From: Erwinia persicina NBRC 102418 | GTDB taxonomy: Bacteria > Pseudomonadota > Gammaproteobacteria > Enterobacterales > Enterobacteriaceae | NCBI RefSeq assembly: GCF_001571305.1 | Contig: NZ_BCTN01000008.1 | Coordinates: 62,001-126,000, forward strand | DNA: 64,000 nucleotides | Direction of reading: 5' to 3' | Shown here: positions 1 through 11,388 of the stretch, piece by piece | Numbering within the stretch: the stretch's first letter is position 1 | Layout of the letters: the number at the start of each line of letters is the position of its first letter | Position numbers and translations under genes: made by a program | The notes under the pieces: model-generated | Databases searched by the model: none | The model's input: only the letters and a program-made list of their open reading frames with translations | Told to the model about the DNA's origin: nothing

Positions 1-399
1 AACCCCGACTCCCCCATCGCCCGTGAAGCGCTGATTGCCATCTCGCCCGTGGTTGGCCCGGAGGCGCTGACCGGATCAACGCGCCTGAAATCGGGAACGG
101 CCCAGAAGCTGGTGCTGAATATGCTCTCTACGGGGGCCATGGTTAAAATCGGTAAGGTCTACCAAAACCTGATGGTGGACATGCAGGCGACTAATATCAA
201 ACTGGTTGATCGCGCGCGGCGCATGGTGTGTGAAGCTACGTGCTGCGATGCGCAGCTGGCTGAGAACGCCTTACAGCAGGCGCAGTACGAAGTGAAAACC
301 GCGATTCTAATGATTCTCGCCGATCTTCCGGCTGACCAGGCAAAACAGCGACTGATTGCCTGTAACGGCTTTTTGCGTGCGGCACTCGCCAGCGACTAA
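1..399 (+). CDS. murQ: N-acetylmuramic acid 6-phosphate etherase, C-terminal part
   Basis: The reading frame is open from the first base, so this is the C-terminal ~132 residues of a protein of about 300. MurQ cleaves the D-lactyl ether of MurNAc-6-phosphate in the cytoplasm, giving GlcNAc-6-phosphate for cell-wall recycling. The stretch [20 protein letters not shown] is the conserved sugar-phosphate (SIS-type) segment of the family, and it is followed by [11 protein letters not shown] and a helical C-terminal tail. The stop is 20 bp before the MurNAc PTS gene, so the two form a murQP unit. The 5' end lies outside the window. Identification is by recall of the E. coli sequence. Confidence 0.95.
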   Translation, partial: NPDSPIAREALIAISPVVGPEALTGSTRLKSGTAQKLVLNMLSTGAMVKIGKVYQNLMVDMQATNIKLVDRARRMVCEATCCDAQLAENALQQAQYEVKTAILMILADLPADQAKQRLIACNGFLRAALASD

Positions 400-419
400 T
401 GGCATAAAAAGGATCCCCC

Positions 420-1784
420 ATGGAAAAATCTCTCCAGCTGGCACAGGCGTTATTGCAGGGTATTGGCGGCGCGGCCAATGTTATTCGACTGGAAAACTGC
501 ATGACGCGCGTACGCGTCGAGGTCCGTGACGAAAGCCTGCTGGTGCCGGACGAGTTGCGCCGGCTGGATGGGATGAAAGGCTACGTTAAGCAGGGCAGTC
601 AACATCAGTTTATTGTGGGGCCGGGGGCGGCAGCCAAAGTGACCGATGCGATGCGCACCCTGATTTCAGCGCCCGGGTCGGCTGACGCAGCGGCGATGGT
701 CAGACAGAATAAGGCCCAGGCGAAAGCGCAGTATCGCGCCCCTTTCAGCGATGCGTTGCGCCAGCTGGCGAATGTCTTTATTCCACTGATCCCGGCTTTT
801 ATCGCCTCCGGTTTGATCACCGGGCTGATTAATATTGTTAAACGCCCGGATATCGTGGGTAACCTCGCCACTGAGTATCCCAATCTTATCGGGCTGGCGG
901 CGATTGTTGGCAGTGCGGTTTTCGCCATCATGAACATTCTGGTCGGGGTGAATACGGCCAAAGTCTTCGGCGGGTCGACCGCGCTGGGTGGCGTTATGGC
1001 GGGCATCCTTTCCAGTCCGGCGCTGGCGCAGATCACCCTGTTTGGCGAACCGCTCCAGCCAGGACGCGGCGGGGTGATTGCCGTATTGCTGGTGGTGGTC
1101 ATGATGTGCTGGATTGAAAAACGTCTGCGTCAGCGGCTGCCAGAGTCTCTGGAGCTGATCCTTAACCCGCTTCTGACTACACTTATTACAGCATCACTGG
1201 CGATTGTGCTGTTACAGCCGCTGGGCGGTATGATTTCAGACGCCATTGCTCATGGGGCCACGCTGGCCATCGATCGCGGCGGAATGCTGGCAGGAGCAGT
1301 ACTGGCGGGAACCTTTTTACCGCTGGTTCTCACCGGCCTGCACCAGGGCATGGTGCCGATCCACGTCGAGCTGGTGCAGGCGCACGGCTATAACGCGCTG
1401 CTGCCCATTCTGGCGATGGCCGGGGTAGGGCAGGTCGGCGCGTCGCTGGCGGTATTAATGAAAACGCGGAATGCCAGGCTGAAAAAGCTGGTTAAAGGGG
1501 CACTGCCGGTGGGGATCCTCGGCGTGGGCGAACCGCTCATCTTTGGTGTTACGCTTCCGCTCGGACGCCCTTTTATCGCTGCCTGCCTGGGGGGGGCAGT
1601 TGGCGGCGCGGTAATCAGTTATGCTAAGGTCGCTACCCTCATTACATTCGGGCTTTCCGGCCTGCCGCTGGCGATGACCATCGTGGCTGGCAAAGTGCTG
1701 ATGTATCTGGCGGGTTGGCTGACAGCCGTCATTTGCGGTTTTCTGTTTGCATGGTTTATGGGGTTCAATGACCCTGAGGAGTAA
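420..1784 (+). CDS. murP: PTS N-acetylmuramic acid transporter, EIIBC
   Basis: Membrane permease that imports and phosphorylates N-acetylmuramic acid to MurNAc-6-phosphate, the MurQ substrate. The N-terminal ~85 residues form an EIIB domain with the phosphorylated cysteine in ENCMTRVRV (Cys27). From about residue 105 a many-spanning EIIC domain follows, with the GEPLIFGV loop typical of the glucose-type EIIC superfamily. No EIIA domain is present, so phosphate must come from a separate EIIA (Crr in E. coli). Length is 454 residues against 474 in E. coli. An AAGGA ribosome site lies just upstream of the ATG. It sits 20 bp after murQ and 3 bp before pgpC, so the three genes are probably co-transcribed. 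Confidence 0.93.
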   Translation: MEKSLQLAQALLQGIGGAANVIRLENCMTRVRVEVRDESLLVPDELRRLDGMKGYVKQGSQHQFIVGPGAAAKVTDAMRTLISAPGSADAAAMVRQNKAQAKAQYRAPFSDALRQLANVFIPLIPAFIASGLITGLINIVKRPDIVGNLATEYPNLIGLAAIVGSAVFAIMNILVGVNTAKVFGGSTALGGVMAGILSSPALAQITLFGEPLQPGRGGVIAVLLVVVMMCWIEKRLRQRLPESLELILNPLLTTLITASLAIVLLQPLGGMISDAIAHGATLAIDRGGMLAGAVLAGTFLPLVLTGLHQGMVPIHVELVQAHGYNALLPILAMAGVGQVGASLAVLMKTRNARLKKLVKGALPVGILGVGEPLIFGVTLPLGRPFIAACLGGAVGGAVISYAKVATLITFGLSGLPLAMTIVAGKVLMYLAGWLTAVICGFLFAWFMGFNDPEE

Positions 1785-1787
1785 GGT

Positions 1788-2426
1788 TTGACAACCAGTC
1801 GGGAACGACGCGTGGTATTTTTTGACCTTGATGGCACCCTGCATCAGCAGGATATGTTCGGCACGTATATGCGCTGGCTGCTCTGGCGTCAGCCCCTGAA
1901 CCTGCTGCTGGTCGTGCCGCTGCTGCCAGTGATTGGTCTCGGCCTGCTGGTTAAAGGGCGTGCCGCACGCTGGCCGATGAGCCTGTTGCTGTGGTCAATT
2001 ACTTTTGGCCACAGTGAGGCACGCCTGACGGAGCGTGAGCAGCAATTTTCTCACTGGTTCCGTCAGCGAGTGACGGCGTTTCCCGTGGTGCAGCAGCGGC
2101 TGACGGACTACCTCACCAGTGAGGATGCCGACGTCTGGCTGATCACCGGGTCGCCACAGCCGCTGGTGGAGCAGGTCTACTTTGATTCGGCTTTTCTGCC
2201 GCGGGTTAAACTGATCGCCAGCCAGATGGGGCGAGCCTGGGGAGGACGGGTGCTGGCGATGCGCTGCCTGGGCCATGAAAAAGTTGCGCAGCTGGAAGAG
2301 CAGATTGGTACCCCGTTACAGCTTTACAGCGGTTACAGCGACAGTAAGCAGGACAATCCGCTACTCTATTTTTGCCAGCATCGCTTCCGGGTTACCCCGG
2401 TGGGAGAGCTACAGCAACTGGAATAA
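1788..2426 (+). CDS. pgpC: phosphatidylglycerophosphatase C, HAD family
   Basis: Also called YfhB. It dephosphorylates phosphatidylglycerol phosphate to phosphatidylglycerol at the inner membrane. The HAD motif I is VVFFDLDGTLHQQ near the N-terminus, followed by a hydrophobic segment (residues ~34-52) that should anchor it; ITGSPQPLVE is motif II and YSGYSDSKQDNP is the motif IV region. Length 212, as in E. coli (211). The start is a TTG at 1788, chosen because GAGGAG (1776-1781) sits 6 bp upstream and the protein then begins MTTSRERRVVFF like its orthologue. The ribosome site lies inside the end of murP, suggesting translational coupling. Confidence 0.93.
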   Translation: MTTSRERRVVFFDLDGTLHQQDMFGTYMRWLLWRQPLNLLLVVPLLPVIGLGLLVKGRAARWPMSLLLWSITFGHSEARLTEREQQFSHWFRQRVTAFPVVQQRLTDYLTSEDADVWLITGSPQPLVEQVYFDSAFLPRVKLIASQMGRAWGGRVLAMRCLGHEKVAQLEEQIGTPLQLYSGYSDSKQDNPLLYFCQHRFRVTPVGELQQLE

Positions 2427-2954
<528 letters not shown>

Positions 2955-2996
2955 GAGGGATTTTCTGTTGCGGTCTGCCCGTCAGGCTGCGTCGGT

Positions 2997-4454
2997 TTAG
3001 TTTAACGCGATTTTCGCTTCTACTGTCGGGTAACCGCTGCCCAGTTCGGCCTCCATGGCCGCCTGCTGTGCCAGCTTTCTCTCCTGATCCTGCAGATAGC
3101 CGACCAGGCTCAACTGATATTTGCGGATATTTTCCACGTAGGCATAAGCTTCATGGCCGCGGGCGTAGCCGTAGGTGGTCTGGCTGTAGTAGCGTTTCTG
3201 ACTCAGCATCGGCAGGCGCACTTTCACATCGGCCCAGCTATCCGGATCCCCTTTCTGCTTTTCCGTCAGCTTGCGTGCATCAAGCATATGGGCGTACCCC
3301 ATGTTATAGGCCGCCAGCGCAAACCAGATACGTTCATCTTCCGGCACGGTGGACGGCACCTTCTCCATCATGCGCACCAGATACTCACTGCCGCCGCGAA
3401 TACTCTGCTCCGGATCGGTACGGTCACTGACGTTCAGGCTGTCAGCGGTGTTACGCGTCAGCATCATCAGGCCGCGTACCCCGGTCGGTGAGGTGGCCTG
3501 CGGGTTCCAGTGTGATTCCTGGTAGGAGATGGCCGCCAGCAGACGCCAGTCAATAATCTGGGCGTACTTCTCGAACAGCGGCTGAATGTCCGGGAGCGTG
3601 CCGTCGATGGCGCGCAGGAAGGTCCGCGTGTCGACATAGTCAAACGTGCCGACGTGACCCAGATACTTCTCATCCAGTCGGGCCATCGCGCCTTCTTCGC
3701 CCATCTGATTAAAGAAGTCGAGCAGGGCCGCATTCATGCTGTCGTCCTGCTCATGCTGCACGTACCAGGTTACCGGCTCTTCATCAGTGATGTCAAAGGC
3801 CACCGCCAGCTGCGGATGGATCCGCTGCATCAGGGCAATGGTGACCGAATCCCCTACCGTATAGTCGAGTTTGCCATCCGCTACCGCCTCCAGCAGGCCC
3901 TGGGGGGTCTGATCGGTGGAGATCGCCCAGTCGAGGTCGGGATACTGATGCGCTTTCACATTGCGCAGCGTTGACAGATAAGCTGACCCGGATGCCGCCG
4001 TCAGGCGACCTTTCAGATCGCCGAGGTTTTTGGGGCGAGGAGCGCCAATGCGGTACACCAGCTGTTGGGAAACGGAATAATAGGACGGGCCCGCACGAAA
4101 ACGCGCCAGCCGTTCATTATTATAAATTAAGCCGGCCGCCAGCAGATCGGCCTTATCATCTTCCAGGTCATCAAACAGATCGCCCAGGTTAGGGCGAACG
4201 GTAACTTCGAGCTTCACGCCTAAATAACGGGCGAAGCGCTTCGCCAGCTCGTAGTCCATACCCGCTGGTGATTTATTAACCGTGTAGTAAGTCAGCGGAG
4301 AATTAATCGTGCTGACACGAAGCACTCCCCGCGATTTTATCTGTGCAATCCGGTCGGTGGAGCCCCCGTACCACGGGATAGACGGCCACAGCGCAAGCGC
4401 CAGAAGTACCGTGATCAGCCCGACCAGCAGATAATTAAATTTAAGGCGTTTCAA
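2997..4454 (-). CDS. mltF: membrane-bound lytic murein transglycosylase F
   Basis: Cleaves the MurNAc-GlcNAc bond of peptidoglycan with formation of 1,6-anhydroMurNAc, at the outer membrane facing the periplasm. An N-terminal hydrophobic segment (residues 7-25) is followed by a periplasmic solute-binding-like (ABC-type) regulatory domain to about residue 265. A lytic transglycosylase SLT domain follows, with the catalytic glutamate in [10 protein letters not shown] and the [12 protein letters not shown] motif. Length is 485, about 33 shorter than E. coli at the C-terminus, which is a variable tail. It is divergent from purL across 270 bp. Confidence 0.95.
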   Translation of the reverse strand: MKRLKFNYLLVGLITVLLALALWPSIPWYGGSTDRIAQIKSRGVLRVSTINSPLTYYTVNKSPAGMDYELAKRFARYLGVKLEVTVRPNLGDLFDDLEDDKADLLAAGLIYNNERLARFRAGPSYYSVSQQLVYRIGAPRPKNLGDLKGRLTAASGSAYLSTLRNVKAHQYPDLDWAISTDQTPQGLLEAVADGKLDYTVGDSVTIALMQRIHPQLAVAFDITDEEPVTWYVQHEQDDSMNAALLDFFNQMGEEGAMARLDEKYLGHVGTFDYVDTRTFLRAIDGTLPDIQPLFEKYAQIIDWRLLAAISYQESHWNPQATSPTGVRGLMMLTRNTADSLNVSDRTDPEQSIRGGSEYLVRMMEKVPSTVPEDERIWFALAAYNMGYAHMLDARKLTEKQKGDPDSWADVKVRLPMLSQKRYYSQTTYGYARGHEAYAYVENIRKYQLSLVGYLQDQERKLAQQAAMEAELGSGYPTVEAKIALN

Positions 4455-4619
4455 ATAGTTATCTCTCGATGGTTCTCAGGTATCTGTCTTCTATGGCAGT
4501 ATTTGTGATCTATAATTGGCCCTGAGCGTGGGGCATTCTGCGCAACTCCGCGCGGCTCCGCAACTGAATTCCATCCGATTTGTGTGTTTTTCAGGCAATT
4601 CCTTATCGCGATAAATTCT

Positions 4620-4658
4620 GCGCAAACGGTTTCGTAACCGGTGCGGATTCACTATAAT
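4620..4658 (+). promoter_or_regulatory. purL promoter with PurR operator
   Basis: The 16-mer at 4620-4635 reads GCGCAAACGGTTTCGT, a close match to the PurR palindrome ACGCAAACGTTTGCGT. A perfect -10 hexamer TATAAT lies at 4653-4658, so the operator covers the -35 region, as expected for repression of purL by PurR with hypoxanthine or guanine bound. Match judged by eye. Confidence 0.8.
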
Positions 4659-4724
4659 ACCGCCCGTTTTCCCCTGTTGCGCCCAATGAAGCGTCGCCCG
4701 GCGCTTCGAGACGAGAGATCTTTA

Positions 4725-7700
4725 ATGATGGAAATTCTGCGTGGTTCGCCCGCTCTGTCGGCATTTCGTATTAACAAACTGCTGGCCCGCTTTCAGGATG
4801 CTCACCTGCCGGTGAGTGACATTTACGCTGAGTACGTCCATTTCGCTGATGTCAGCACGCCGCTGAGCGCGGATGAAAAATCCCGTTTGCAGCGCCTGCT
4901 GAAATACGGCCCCTCTCTCGCTGAACATACCCCGGAAGGTCGTCTGCTGCTGGTGACGCCTCGTCCCGGTACCATTTCGCCCTGGTCTTCCAAAGCGACG
5001 GATATCGCCCATAACTGCGACCTGCCGCAGGTGCTGCGTCTGGAGCGCGGTCTGGCTTTCTATGTCAAGGCGCCACAGTTAACGGAAGCACAGTGGGGAG
5101 CGCTGGCGGCCCTGCTGCACGACCGCATGATGGAAACCGTGTTTACGGATCTGAATCAGGCCGACGCGCTGTTCGTTCAGCATCAGCCTGCGCCGGTACA
5201 GAGTGTAGACGTGCTGGGTGAAGGGCGTAACGCGCTGGTTCAGGCCAACATTAAACTGGGGCTGGCGCTGGCCGATGATGAAATCGACTACCTGCAGGCG
5301 GCGTTTGAACAACTGGGGCGCAACCCGAACGATATCGAACTGTACATGTTTGCTCAGGCCAACTCTGAGCACTGCCGCCATAAAATCTTCAATGCCGACT
5401 GGGTGATTGACGGGCAGGTTCAGCCGAAGTCGCTGTTCAAAATGATTAAAAACACCTTTGAGAAGACCCCCGATCACGTGCTGTCAGCTTACAAAGACAA
5501 CGCCGCCGTGATGGAAGGTTCTCAGGTCGGGCGCTTCTACGCTGACGCACAGGGCCATTACGACTTCCATCAGGAAGAGGCTCATATCCTGATGAAGGTG
5601 GAAACCCATAATCACCCGACAGCGATCTCGCCATGGCCGGGTGCCGCGACCGGTTCCGGTGGCGAAATCCGCGATGAGGGGGCGACCGGGCGCGGCGCAA
5701 AACCTAAAGCCGGTCTGGTCGGGTTTTCCGTATCAAACCTGCGTATCCCTGGCTTTGAACAGCCGTGGGAAGAAGATTTCGGCAAACCCGATCGCATTGT
5801 TACCGCGCTGGATATCATGACCGAAGGCCCTCTGGGCGGCGCGGCGTTTAATAACGAATTTGGTCGTCCTGCTCTGAATGGCTACTTCCGTACCTACGAG
5901 GAGCGCGTCAACAGCCATAATGGCGAAGAGTTGCGCGGCTACCACAAGCCGATCATGCTGGCGGGCGGTATCGGTAATATCCGTGCCGATCACGTACAGA
6001 AAGGTGAAATCACCGTCGGTGCCAAACTGATCGTGCTGGGTGGCCCGGCGATGAATATTGGCCTGGGCGGCGGGGCCGCCTCCTCAATGGCGTCGGGCCA
6101 GTCGGATGCAGACCTCGACTTTGCTTCAGTGCAGCGTGACAACCCTGAGATGGAACGGCGCTGTCAGGAAGTGATCGATCGCTGCTGGCAGTTGGGTGAA
6201 GCGAACCCGATCCTGTTTATCCATGACGTGGGAGCAGGCGGTCTTTCTAACGCCATGCCGGAGCTGGTCAGTGATGGCGAACGTGGCGGACGCTTCAATC
6301 TGCGTGACATTCTGAACGATGAACCCGGCATGAGCCCGCTGGAAGTGTGGTGTAACGAGTCCCAGGAGCGCTATGTTCTGGCCGTCTCCCCGGACAGCCT
6401 GGCGCTGTTTGATGCCCTGTGCCAGCGTGAGCGTGCGCCTTACGCGGTGATTGGTGAGGCTACCGAAGAGATGCACCTGTCCCTGTCGGACAGCCATTTC
6501 GGCAATACTCCCATTGATATGCCGCTGGACGTGCTGCTGGGCAAGACCCCGAAAATGACCCGCGACGTTGCCACGCTGCAAGTGAAAGGCGAGCCGCTGA
6601 TACGTGACGGGATCACCGTGGCGGATGCGGTAAACCGTGTCCTGCACCTGCCGACCGTGGCAGAGAAGACCTTCCTGATCACCATCGGTGACCGTTCGGT
6701 CACCGGCATGGTGGCCCGGGATCAGATGGTCGGGCCATGGCAGATCCCGGTGGCCAACTGTGCAGTGACCACCGCCAGCCTTGACAGCTACTACGGTGAA
6801 GCCATGGCGCTGGGCGAACGTGCCCCGGTGGCGCTGCTCGACTTTGCTGCCTCCGGTCGCCTGGCCGTAGGGGAAGCGCTGACCAATATCGCGGCGACGG
6901 CCATCGGCCCGCTGACGCGCATCAAACTGTCGGCAAACTGGATGGCCGCTGCCGGTCACCCGGGCGAAGATGCCGGGCTGTATGAAGCAGTGAAAGCCGT
7001 TGGTGAAGAGCTGTGTCCGGCGCTGGGGATCACCATCCCGGTCGGCAAAGACTCTATGTCGATGAAAACCCGCTGGCAGCAGGGAAGCGAACAGCGTGAG
7101 ATGACTTCTCCGCTGTCGCTGGTGATCACCGCCTTTGCCCGCGTGGAAGACGTACGGAAAACCGTGACCCCGCAGCTGCAGACGGGTGACAATGCCCTGA
7201 TGCTGATTGACCTGGGTAAAGGCGTGAATGCGCTGGGGGCAACGGCGCTGTCGCAGGTCTACCGTCAACTGGGCGACAAGCCTGCCGACGTGCGTGACGT
7301 GCAGCAACTGGCGGGCTTCTATAACGCTATCCAGGCGCTGGTGGCGGATGGCAGGCTGCTGGCCTACCACGACCGCTCTGACGGCGGCCTGCTGGTGACG
7401 CTGGCAGAGATGGCCTTTACCGGCCACTGCGGCGTAGAGGTTGACATTGCGGCGCTGGGCAGCGACAGCCTGGCGGCCCTGTTTAATGAAGAACTGGGCG
7501 CGGTTATCCAGATCGCGGCCGCCGATCGTGAGGCGGTGCAACAGGTGTTTGCCGATCATGGCCTGAGCGACTGTGTTCATCTGCTGGGCCGGGCCGTGGA
7601 AGGCGATCGCTTTGTGGTCACTTCAGGCGATGCTGCCGTCTACAGTGAAAGCCGCACCACGCTGCGTACCTGGTGGGCAGAAACCACCTGGCAGATGCAG

Positions 7701-8609
7701 CGCCTGCGCGATAACCCGGCCTGTGCCGACCAGGAACATGACGCGAAGAAAGATGACCGCGATCCGGGCCTGAACGTGGCGCTGACCTTTAAGCCACAGG
7801 AGGATATCGCAGCGCCGTTCATCGTGACCGGCGCACGTCCGAAAGTGGCGGTGCTGCGTGAACAGGGCGTTAACTCACACGTTGAGATGGCGGCGGCCTT
7901 CCACCGAGCCGGTTTTGACGCCGTTGACGTGCACATGAGCGATCTGCTGGCAGGCCGTCGCGGCCTGGCTGACGTCCAGGCGCTGGTGGCCTGTGGCGGC
8001 TTCTCCTACGGTGACGTGCTTGGGGCAGGCGAAGGCTGGGCGAAGTCGATTCTGTTTAACACCCGCGTGCGCGACGAATTCGAAACCTTCTTCCACCGTC
8101 CGCAGACCCTGGCGCTTGGCGTCTGTAACGGCTGCCAGATGATGTCAAACCTGCGCGAGCTGATCCCGGGCAGCGAAGAGTGGCCGCGCTTTGTGCGTAA
8201 CCAGTCCGAGCGTTTTGAAGCCCGCTTCAGCCTGGTGGAAGTGGCGGCCAGCCCGTCGCTGCTGTTGGAAGGCATGGCCGGTTCACGGATGCCGATTGCG
8301 GTATCGCACGGTGAAGGTTTCGTGGAGGTGCGCAGCGAGGCGCATCTGGCCCAGCTGGAAAGCAAAGGTCTGGTGGCGCTGCGCTTCGTCGACAACTTTG
8401 GCAAGGTGACGCAGCAGTATCCGGCGAACCCGAACGGCTCGCCGAACGGCATTACTGCTGTGACGAACGAAAGCGGCCGGGTGACCATTATGATGCCGCA
8501 CCCGGAGCGCGTTTTCCGCACGGTCAGCAACTCCTGGCATCCGGCAGAGTGGGGCGAGGACAGCCCGTGGATGCGTATCTTCCGCAATGCGCGTAAACAA
8601 TTGGGCTAA
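4725..8609 (+). CDS. purL: phosphoribosylformylglycinamidine synthase
   Basis: Fourth step of de novo purine synthesis: converts FGAR, glutamine and ATP to FGAM. It is the large single-chain form (1294 residues, E. coli 1295). Order: N-terminal PurS-like domain, two AIRS/PurM-type ATP-binding halves ([20 protein letters not shown] marks the first), and a C-terminal class I glutaminase with the nucleophile in [10 protein letters not shown] and the His/Glu pair in [10 protein letters not shown]. The start at 4725 gives the conserved N-terminus [14 protein letters not shown]; the frame stays open upstream to 4641 but lacks similarity. Single-gene unit with its own PurR-controlled promoter and a strong terminator. 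Confidence 0.98.
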   Translation: MMEILRGSPALSAFRINKLLARFQDAHLPVSDIYAEYVHFADVSTPLSADEKSRLQRLLKYGPSLAEHTPEGRLLLVTPRPGTISPWSSKATDIAHNCDLPQVLRLERGLAFYVKAPQLTEAQWGALAALLHDRMMETVFTDLNQADALFVQHQPAPVQSVDVLGEGRNALVQANIKLGLALADDEIDYLQAAFEQLGRNPNDIELYMFAQANSEHCRHKIFNADWVIDGQVQPKSLFKMIKNTFEKTPDHVLSAYKDNAAVMEGSQVGRFYADAQGHYDFHQEEAHILMKVETHNHPTAISPWPGAATGSGGEIRDEGATGRGAKPKAGLVGFSVSNLRIPGFEQPWEEDFGKPDRIVTALDIMTEGPLGGAAFNNEFGRPALNGYFRTYEERVNSHNGEELRGYHKPIMLAGGIGNIRADHVQKGEITVGAKLIVLGGPAMNIGLGGGAASSMASGQSDADLDFASVQRDNPEMERRCQEVIDRCWQLGEANPILFIHDVGAGGLSNAMPELVSDGERGGRFNLRDILNDEPGMSPLEVWCNESQERYVLAVSPDSLALFDALCQRERAPYAVIGEATEEMHLSLSDSHFGNTPIDMPLDVLLGKTPKMTRDVATLQVKGEPLIRDGITVADAVNRVLHLPTVAEKTFLITIGDRSVTGMVARDQMVGPWQIPVANCAVTTASLDSYYGEAMALGERAPVALLDFAASGRLAVGEALTNIAATAIGPLTRIKLSANWMAAAGHPGEDAGLYEAVKAVGEELCPALGITIPVGKDSMSMKTRWQQGSEQREMTSPLSLVITAFARVEDVRKTVTPQLQTGDNALMLIDLGKGVNALGATALSQVYRQLGDKPADVRDVQQLAGFYNAIQALVADGRLLAYHDRSDGGLLVTLAEMAFTGHCGVEVDIAALGSDSLAALFNEELGAVIQIAAADREAVQQVFADHGLSDCVHLLGRAVEGDRFVVTSGDAAVYSESRTTLRTWWAETTWQMQRLRDNPACADQEHDAKKDDRDPGLNVALTFKPQEDIAAPFIVTGARPKVAVLREQGVNSHVEMAAAFHRAGFDAVDVHMSDLLAGRRGLADVQALVACGGFSYGDVLGAGEGWAKSILFNTRVRDEFETFFHRPQTLALGVCNGCQMMSNLRELIPGSEEWPRFVRNQSERFEARFSLVEVAASPSLLLEGMAGSRMPIAVSHGEGFVEVRSEAHLAQLESKGLVALRFVDNFGKVTQQYPANPNGSPNGITAVTNESGRVTIMMPHPERVFRTVSNSWHPAEWGEDSPWMRIFRNARKQLG

Positions 8610-8641
8610 ATCCCTGCCTGAGTGAATCGCAGTACATCCTC

Positions 8642-8670
8642 ACCGGCCTCTCAGGAGGCCGGTTTTTTTG
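8642..8670 (+). terminator. purL intrinsic terminator
   Basis: A perfect 9-bp stem ACCGGCCTC / GAGGCCGGT with a TCAG loop (8642-8663) is followed directly by a run of seven T. It closes the purL unit. Confidence 0.92.
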
Positions 8671-8727
8671 CTTTCACGGCGGTCAGACGGACAGTGTTGC
8701 CATTTCACTACAAAGCCGCCCTAAGTC

Positions 8728-8858
8728 TGTCTCCAAAAGGAGACATTTAACTCACTGATTTTTAATACTTGTTTTTTCCTGCTATCGGGATGTAGTCATT
8801 TGGCGACAGTTTTGCAGACCTGATGGTCAAAAATGGGCGATGTCACTGGCAGGTGATT
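8728..8858 (+). promoter_or_regulatory. GlrR activator sites and IHF-like site upstream of glmY
   Basis: The GlrR consensus known from E. coli is TGTC-N10-GACA. A perfect copy lies at 8728-8745. Two near copies follow: TGTA-N10-GACA at 8791-8808 and TGTC-N10-GATT at 8841-8858. An IHF-like AATCAACTATTTC lies just downstream at 8865-8877, between the activator sites and the sigma-54 core, where DNA bending would be needed. This arrangement mirrors E. coli glmY, and the regulator is encoded just downstream (glrR). Confidence 0.75.
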
Positions 8859-8903
8859 ATTAATAATCAACTATTTCAGTAAGTTAAAAATTTATTTCCA
8901 ATG

Positions 8904-8926
8904 TGGCACAGTTATTGCTATATTAT
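8904..8926 (+). promoter_or_regulatory. overlapping sigma-54 and sigma-70 promoters of glmY
   Basis: TGGCACAGTTATTGCT (8904-8919) matches the sigma-54 core TGGCAC-N5-TTGC with the -24 GG and -12 GC ten bases apart. A sigma-70 -10 element (TATATT/TATTAT, 8919-8926) overlaps it, so both forms would start transcription near 8931, as is known for glmY in E. coli. Confidence 0.82.
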
Positions 8927-8930
8927 CGTC

Positions 8931-9160
8931 AGTGGCTCATTCACCTGGTTATGACAGCCCTGCGCAAGCGGTCAAGTGCCCATAACACCCAGAATGACGC
9001 ACAATACGGTGCCTGTCGTCCACCACACCGATAATCGTTCACGCTGTGACGTTATCAAACATCGGACGCAACGTTGAGTTAGGCACCACCTATTCAGTTA
9101 CGCAGGCTTACCGGCGTAACGCCAGTGGCCGGTTCTTTGAACCGGCCATTTTCATTTTAT
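8931..9160 (+). ncRNA. glmY: GlmY small regulatory RNA
   Basis: In E. coli GlmY occupies the purL-glrK interval and protects GlmZ from RapZ-directed RNase E cleavage, raising glmS expression when glucosamine-6-phosphate is low. The predicted first bases AGTGGCTCATTCACC are those of E. coli GlmY, at the correct distance from the sigma-54 core. The RNA would end at a hairpin GGCCGGTTC / GAACCGGCC (9127-9147) followed by a T-rich but broken tract. The resulting ~225 nt exceeds the 184 nt of E. coli GlmY; the interior is poorly conserved. The 3' end is the least certain part. Confidence 0.82.
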
Positions 9161-9230
9161 CCCCGTGCACTTTCTTCTCCGTCCACTCTCAGCTAGCATC
9201 GCCTTAACTACTGCAAAGAGAACCTGTGTC

Positions 9231-10661
9231 GTGAAGAAATGGCGTCTGTTACCGCGATCGTTACGTCAGCTGGTGCTGATGGCCTTTTTACTGGTGTTAT
9301 TACCCTTGCTGGTGCTGGCCTGGCAGGCATGGGAAAGCCTGTCGGCACTGAGTGACCGGGCGGCCGATACCAACCGTACCACGCTGACCGATGTGCGCCG
9401 TAGCGAAGCTATGGCGCGCACGGCGCTGGAGCTGGAACGCAGCTACCGTCAGTATTGTGTGCTGGACGACCCGATGCTGGCACGGCTTTATCAGACGCAG
9501 CGGAGCCGCTATTCGCAAATGCTGGATGCCCACGCACCGGTGCTGCCGGATATGCGCACCTGGCAGGTATTGCGTCAGAACCTGACGCAGCTGAGCCAGA
9601 TTAAGTGCGTCAACAGCAGTCCGCTACCTGCGGCAGCCGATCAGCTTGAAGCGTTCTCTGCTGCTAACGGTCAGCTGGTGCAGGCCACGCGTGAAGTGGT
9701 GTTTTCTCGCGGCCTGCAACTGCAGCGTGAGATTGCCGAACGTGGCCAGTATTTTGGCTGGCAGGCGCTGCTCCTGTTTCTGCTCAGTTTCGGGTTGGTT
9801 ATGCTGTTTACCCGGATGATTATCGGCCCGGTGAAAGCGGTTGAGCGCATGATCAACCGCCTGGGGGAAGGTCGTCCGCTGGGACAAAGCCTCGCCTTTA
9901 AAGGGCCTCGCGAGATCCGTTCCCTCGGGCAGCGTATTCTCTGGCTCAGCGAGCGTCTGGCCTGGCTGGAGTCCCAGCGGCATGAGTTTCTGCGCCATAT
10001 CTCCCACGAATTAAAAACCCCGCTGGCCAGCATGCGTGAGGGCACCGAGCTGCTCGCCGATCAGGTCGCCGGGCCCCTGACGCCGGATCAGAAAGAGGTT
10101 GTCAGCATTCTTAACGACAGCAGTCGTCATCTTCAAACGCTGATTGAGCAACTGCTGGACTATAATCGCAAGCTGGCCGATGGTCCGGTAGCGCTGGAGG
10201 ATGTTGAACTGCGCCCATTAATCGATACATTGGTTTCCTCCCACAGTCTGACGGCCCGCGCTAAACTGCTTCATATCCACATTGATTTGCAGGCAGACCA
10301 CTGCCGCGCTGAGCCGACATTGTTATTAAGGGCCATCGATAATCTTTACTCCAATGCGGTACACTACGGCGCAGAATCCGGAAATATCTGGATCCGCAGC
10401 CGGCAACAGGGCAGCCGTGTGGTGATTGAGGTGGCCAACACCGGAACCCCCATTCCTGCAGCGGAAAGGGCGATGATTTTTGAACCCTTCTTCCAGGGAA
10501 ACCTGCAACGTAAAGGGGCGGTCAAAGGCAGCGGACTGGGGCTGAGTATTGCCAAAGACTGCCTGCGCCGGCTGCAGGGAGACTTACAACTGATCGACAG
10601 CGTTGATGCTGATGTCTGCTTCCGTATCGAATTAAACACCACCGCCGGGACATTATCATAA
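9231..10661 (+). CDS. glrK: sensor histidine kinase GlrK (QseE)
   Basis: Inner-membrane kinase that phosphorylates GlrR and so controls glmY. Two membrane segments (about residues 13-33 and 177-195) flank a periplasmic domain; then comes a HAMP linker, a HisKA domain with the phosphorylated histidine in HISHELKTPLASM, and an ATPase domain with N box DNLYSNAVHY and GSGLGLSIAKD. Start at GTG 9231 gives 476 residues beginning VKKWRLLPRSLRQLV like the E. coli protein (475); the frame is open upstream to 9165 but that part overlaps the glmY terminator region and is not conserved. Its TAA overlaps the ATG of glrG. Confidence 0.95.
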   Translation: MKKWRLLPRSLRQLVLMAFLLVLLPLLVLAWQAWESLSALSDRAADTNRTTLTDVRRSEAMARTALELERSYRQYCVLDDPMLARLYQTQRSRYSQMLDAHAPVLPDMRTWQVLRQNLTQLSQIKCVNSSPLPAAADQLEAFSAANGQLVQATREVVFSRGLQLQREIAERGQYFGWQALLLFLLSFGLVMLFTRMIIGPVKAVERMINRLGEGRPLGQSLAFKGPREIRSLGQRILWLSERLAWLESQRHEFLRHISHELKTPLASMREGTELLADQVAGPLTPDQKEVVSILNDSSRHLQTLIEQLLDYNRKLADGPVALEDVELRPLIDTLVSSHSLTARAKLLHIHIDLQADHCRAEPTLLLRAIDNLYSNAVHYGAESGNIWIRSRQQGSRVVIEVANTGTPIPAAERAMIFEPFFQGNLQRKGAVKGSGLGLSIAKDCLRRLQGDLQLIDSVDADVCFRIELNTTAGTLS

Positions 10662-11388
10662 TGGAATCATCACGTTTTACTGCCGCAGTGCAACACGGGC
10701 ATTCAGGCAGATTTACGGTCATTGTCTTACTGGCGCTGAGCCTGCTGGCCTGTAGCCAGCCAGCCACTCAACGCGCTGCCAGCCGTGCGGATATCCCGGT
10801 GAGCGAACCTGACGTCAAAATTGTCGATTATCAAATGGTCGCCTGCGAACACCTCTGGGCATTTGACGATGTGGCCGCGACCGAAAACCCCCTGTACTGG
10901 TTGCGAGCCATTGATTGCGGTATCAGGCTGTCGGCGGTGGATGCCCGGGCTGAGGCGCGTCGCTGGCCCGGGGATAACTGGCAGAGCGCCTTCAAACAGG
11001 CGGTATTACTCAATAATGGCAACGTGACCCCTGTTGAGAGACGTGCCTTCCTTAAACGCCTGGACAGTTTCAGCTATGATTATCCCGCATCGGTGCGTCC
11101 ATTAATGATGTTGTGGCGTGAAGGGCAGGGATCTCTGTTGCAGCTCTCTGAAGAACGGATGCGCTATGCCCAGCTGCAGGAGAGCAGTGATAGTCAGCTG
11201 GACGCGCTTCGTCAGAAGCAAATGAGCCTGAAAAGCGAGCTGGTCGTGACCCGGCGTAAACTCGATACCCTGACGGATATTGAACGCCGTCTGTCTTCGC
11301 GTCGCTCCCCGGATGGCCCGGAGACGAACAGCCACGGCGATGACACGTCCGTACCGACTGATAACCCGTCACAGGATGATGCCAACCC

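Noticed and set aside
6126-7580. 484-codon open frame on the minus strand inside purL
   Set aside because: Low-complexity composition rich in H, Q and R is typical of an antisense shadow of a GC-rich gene, and the plus strand encodes an undoubted PurL.
8610-9230. Hidden protein gene in the 620-bp purL-glrK gap
   Set aside because: No open frame with a ribosome site was found; the space is explained by the purL terminator, GlrR sites and glmY.
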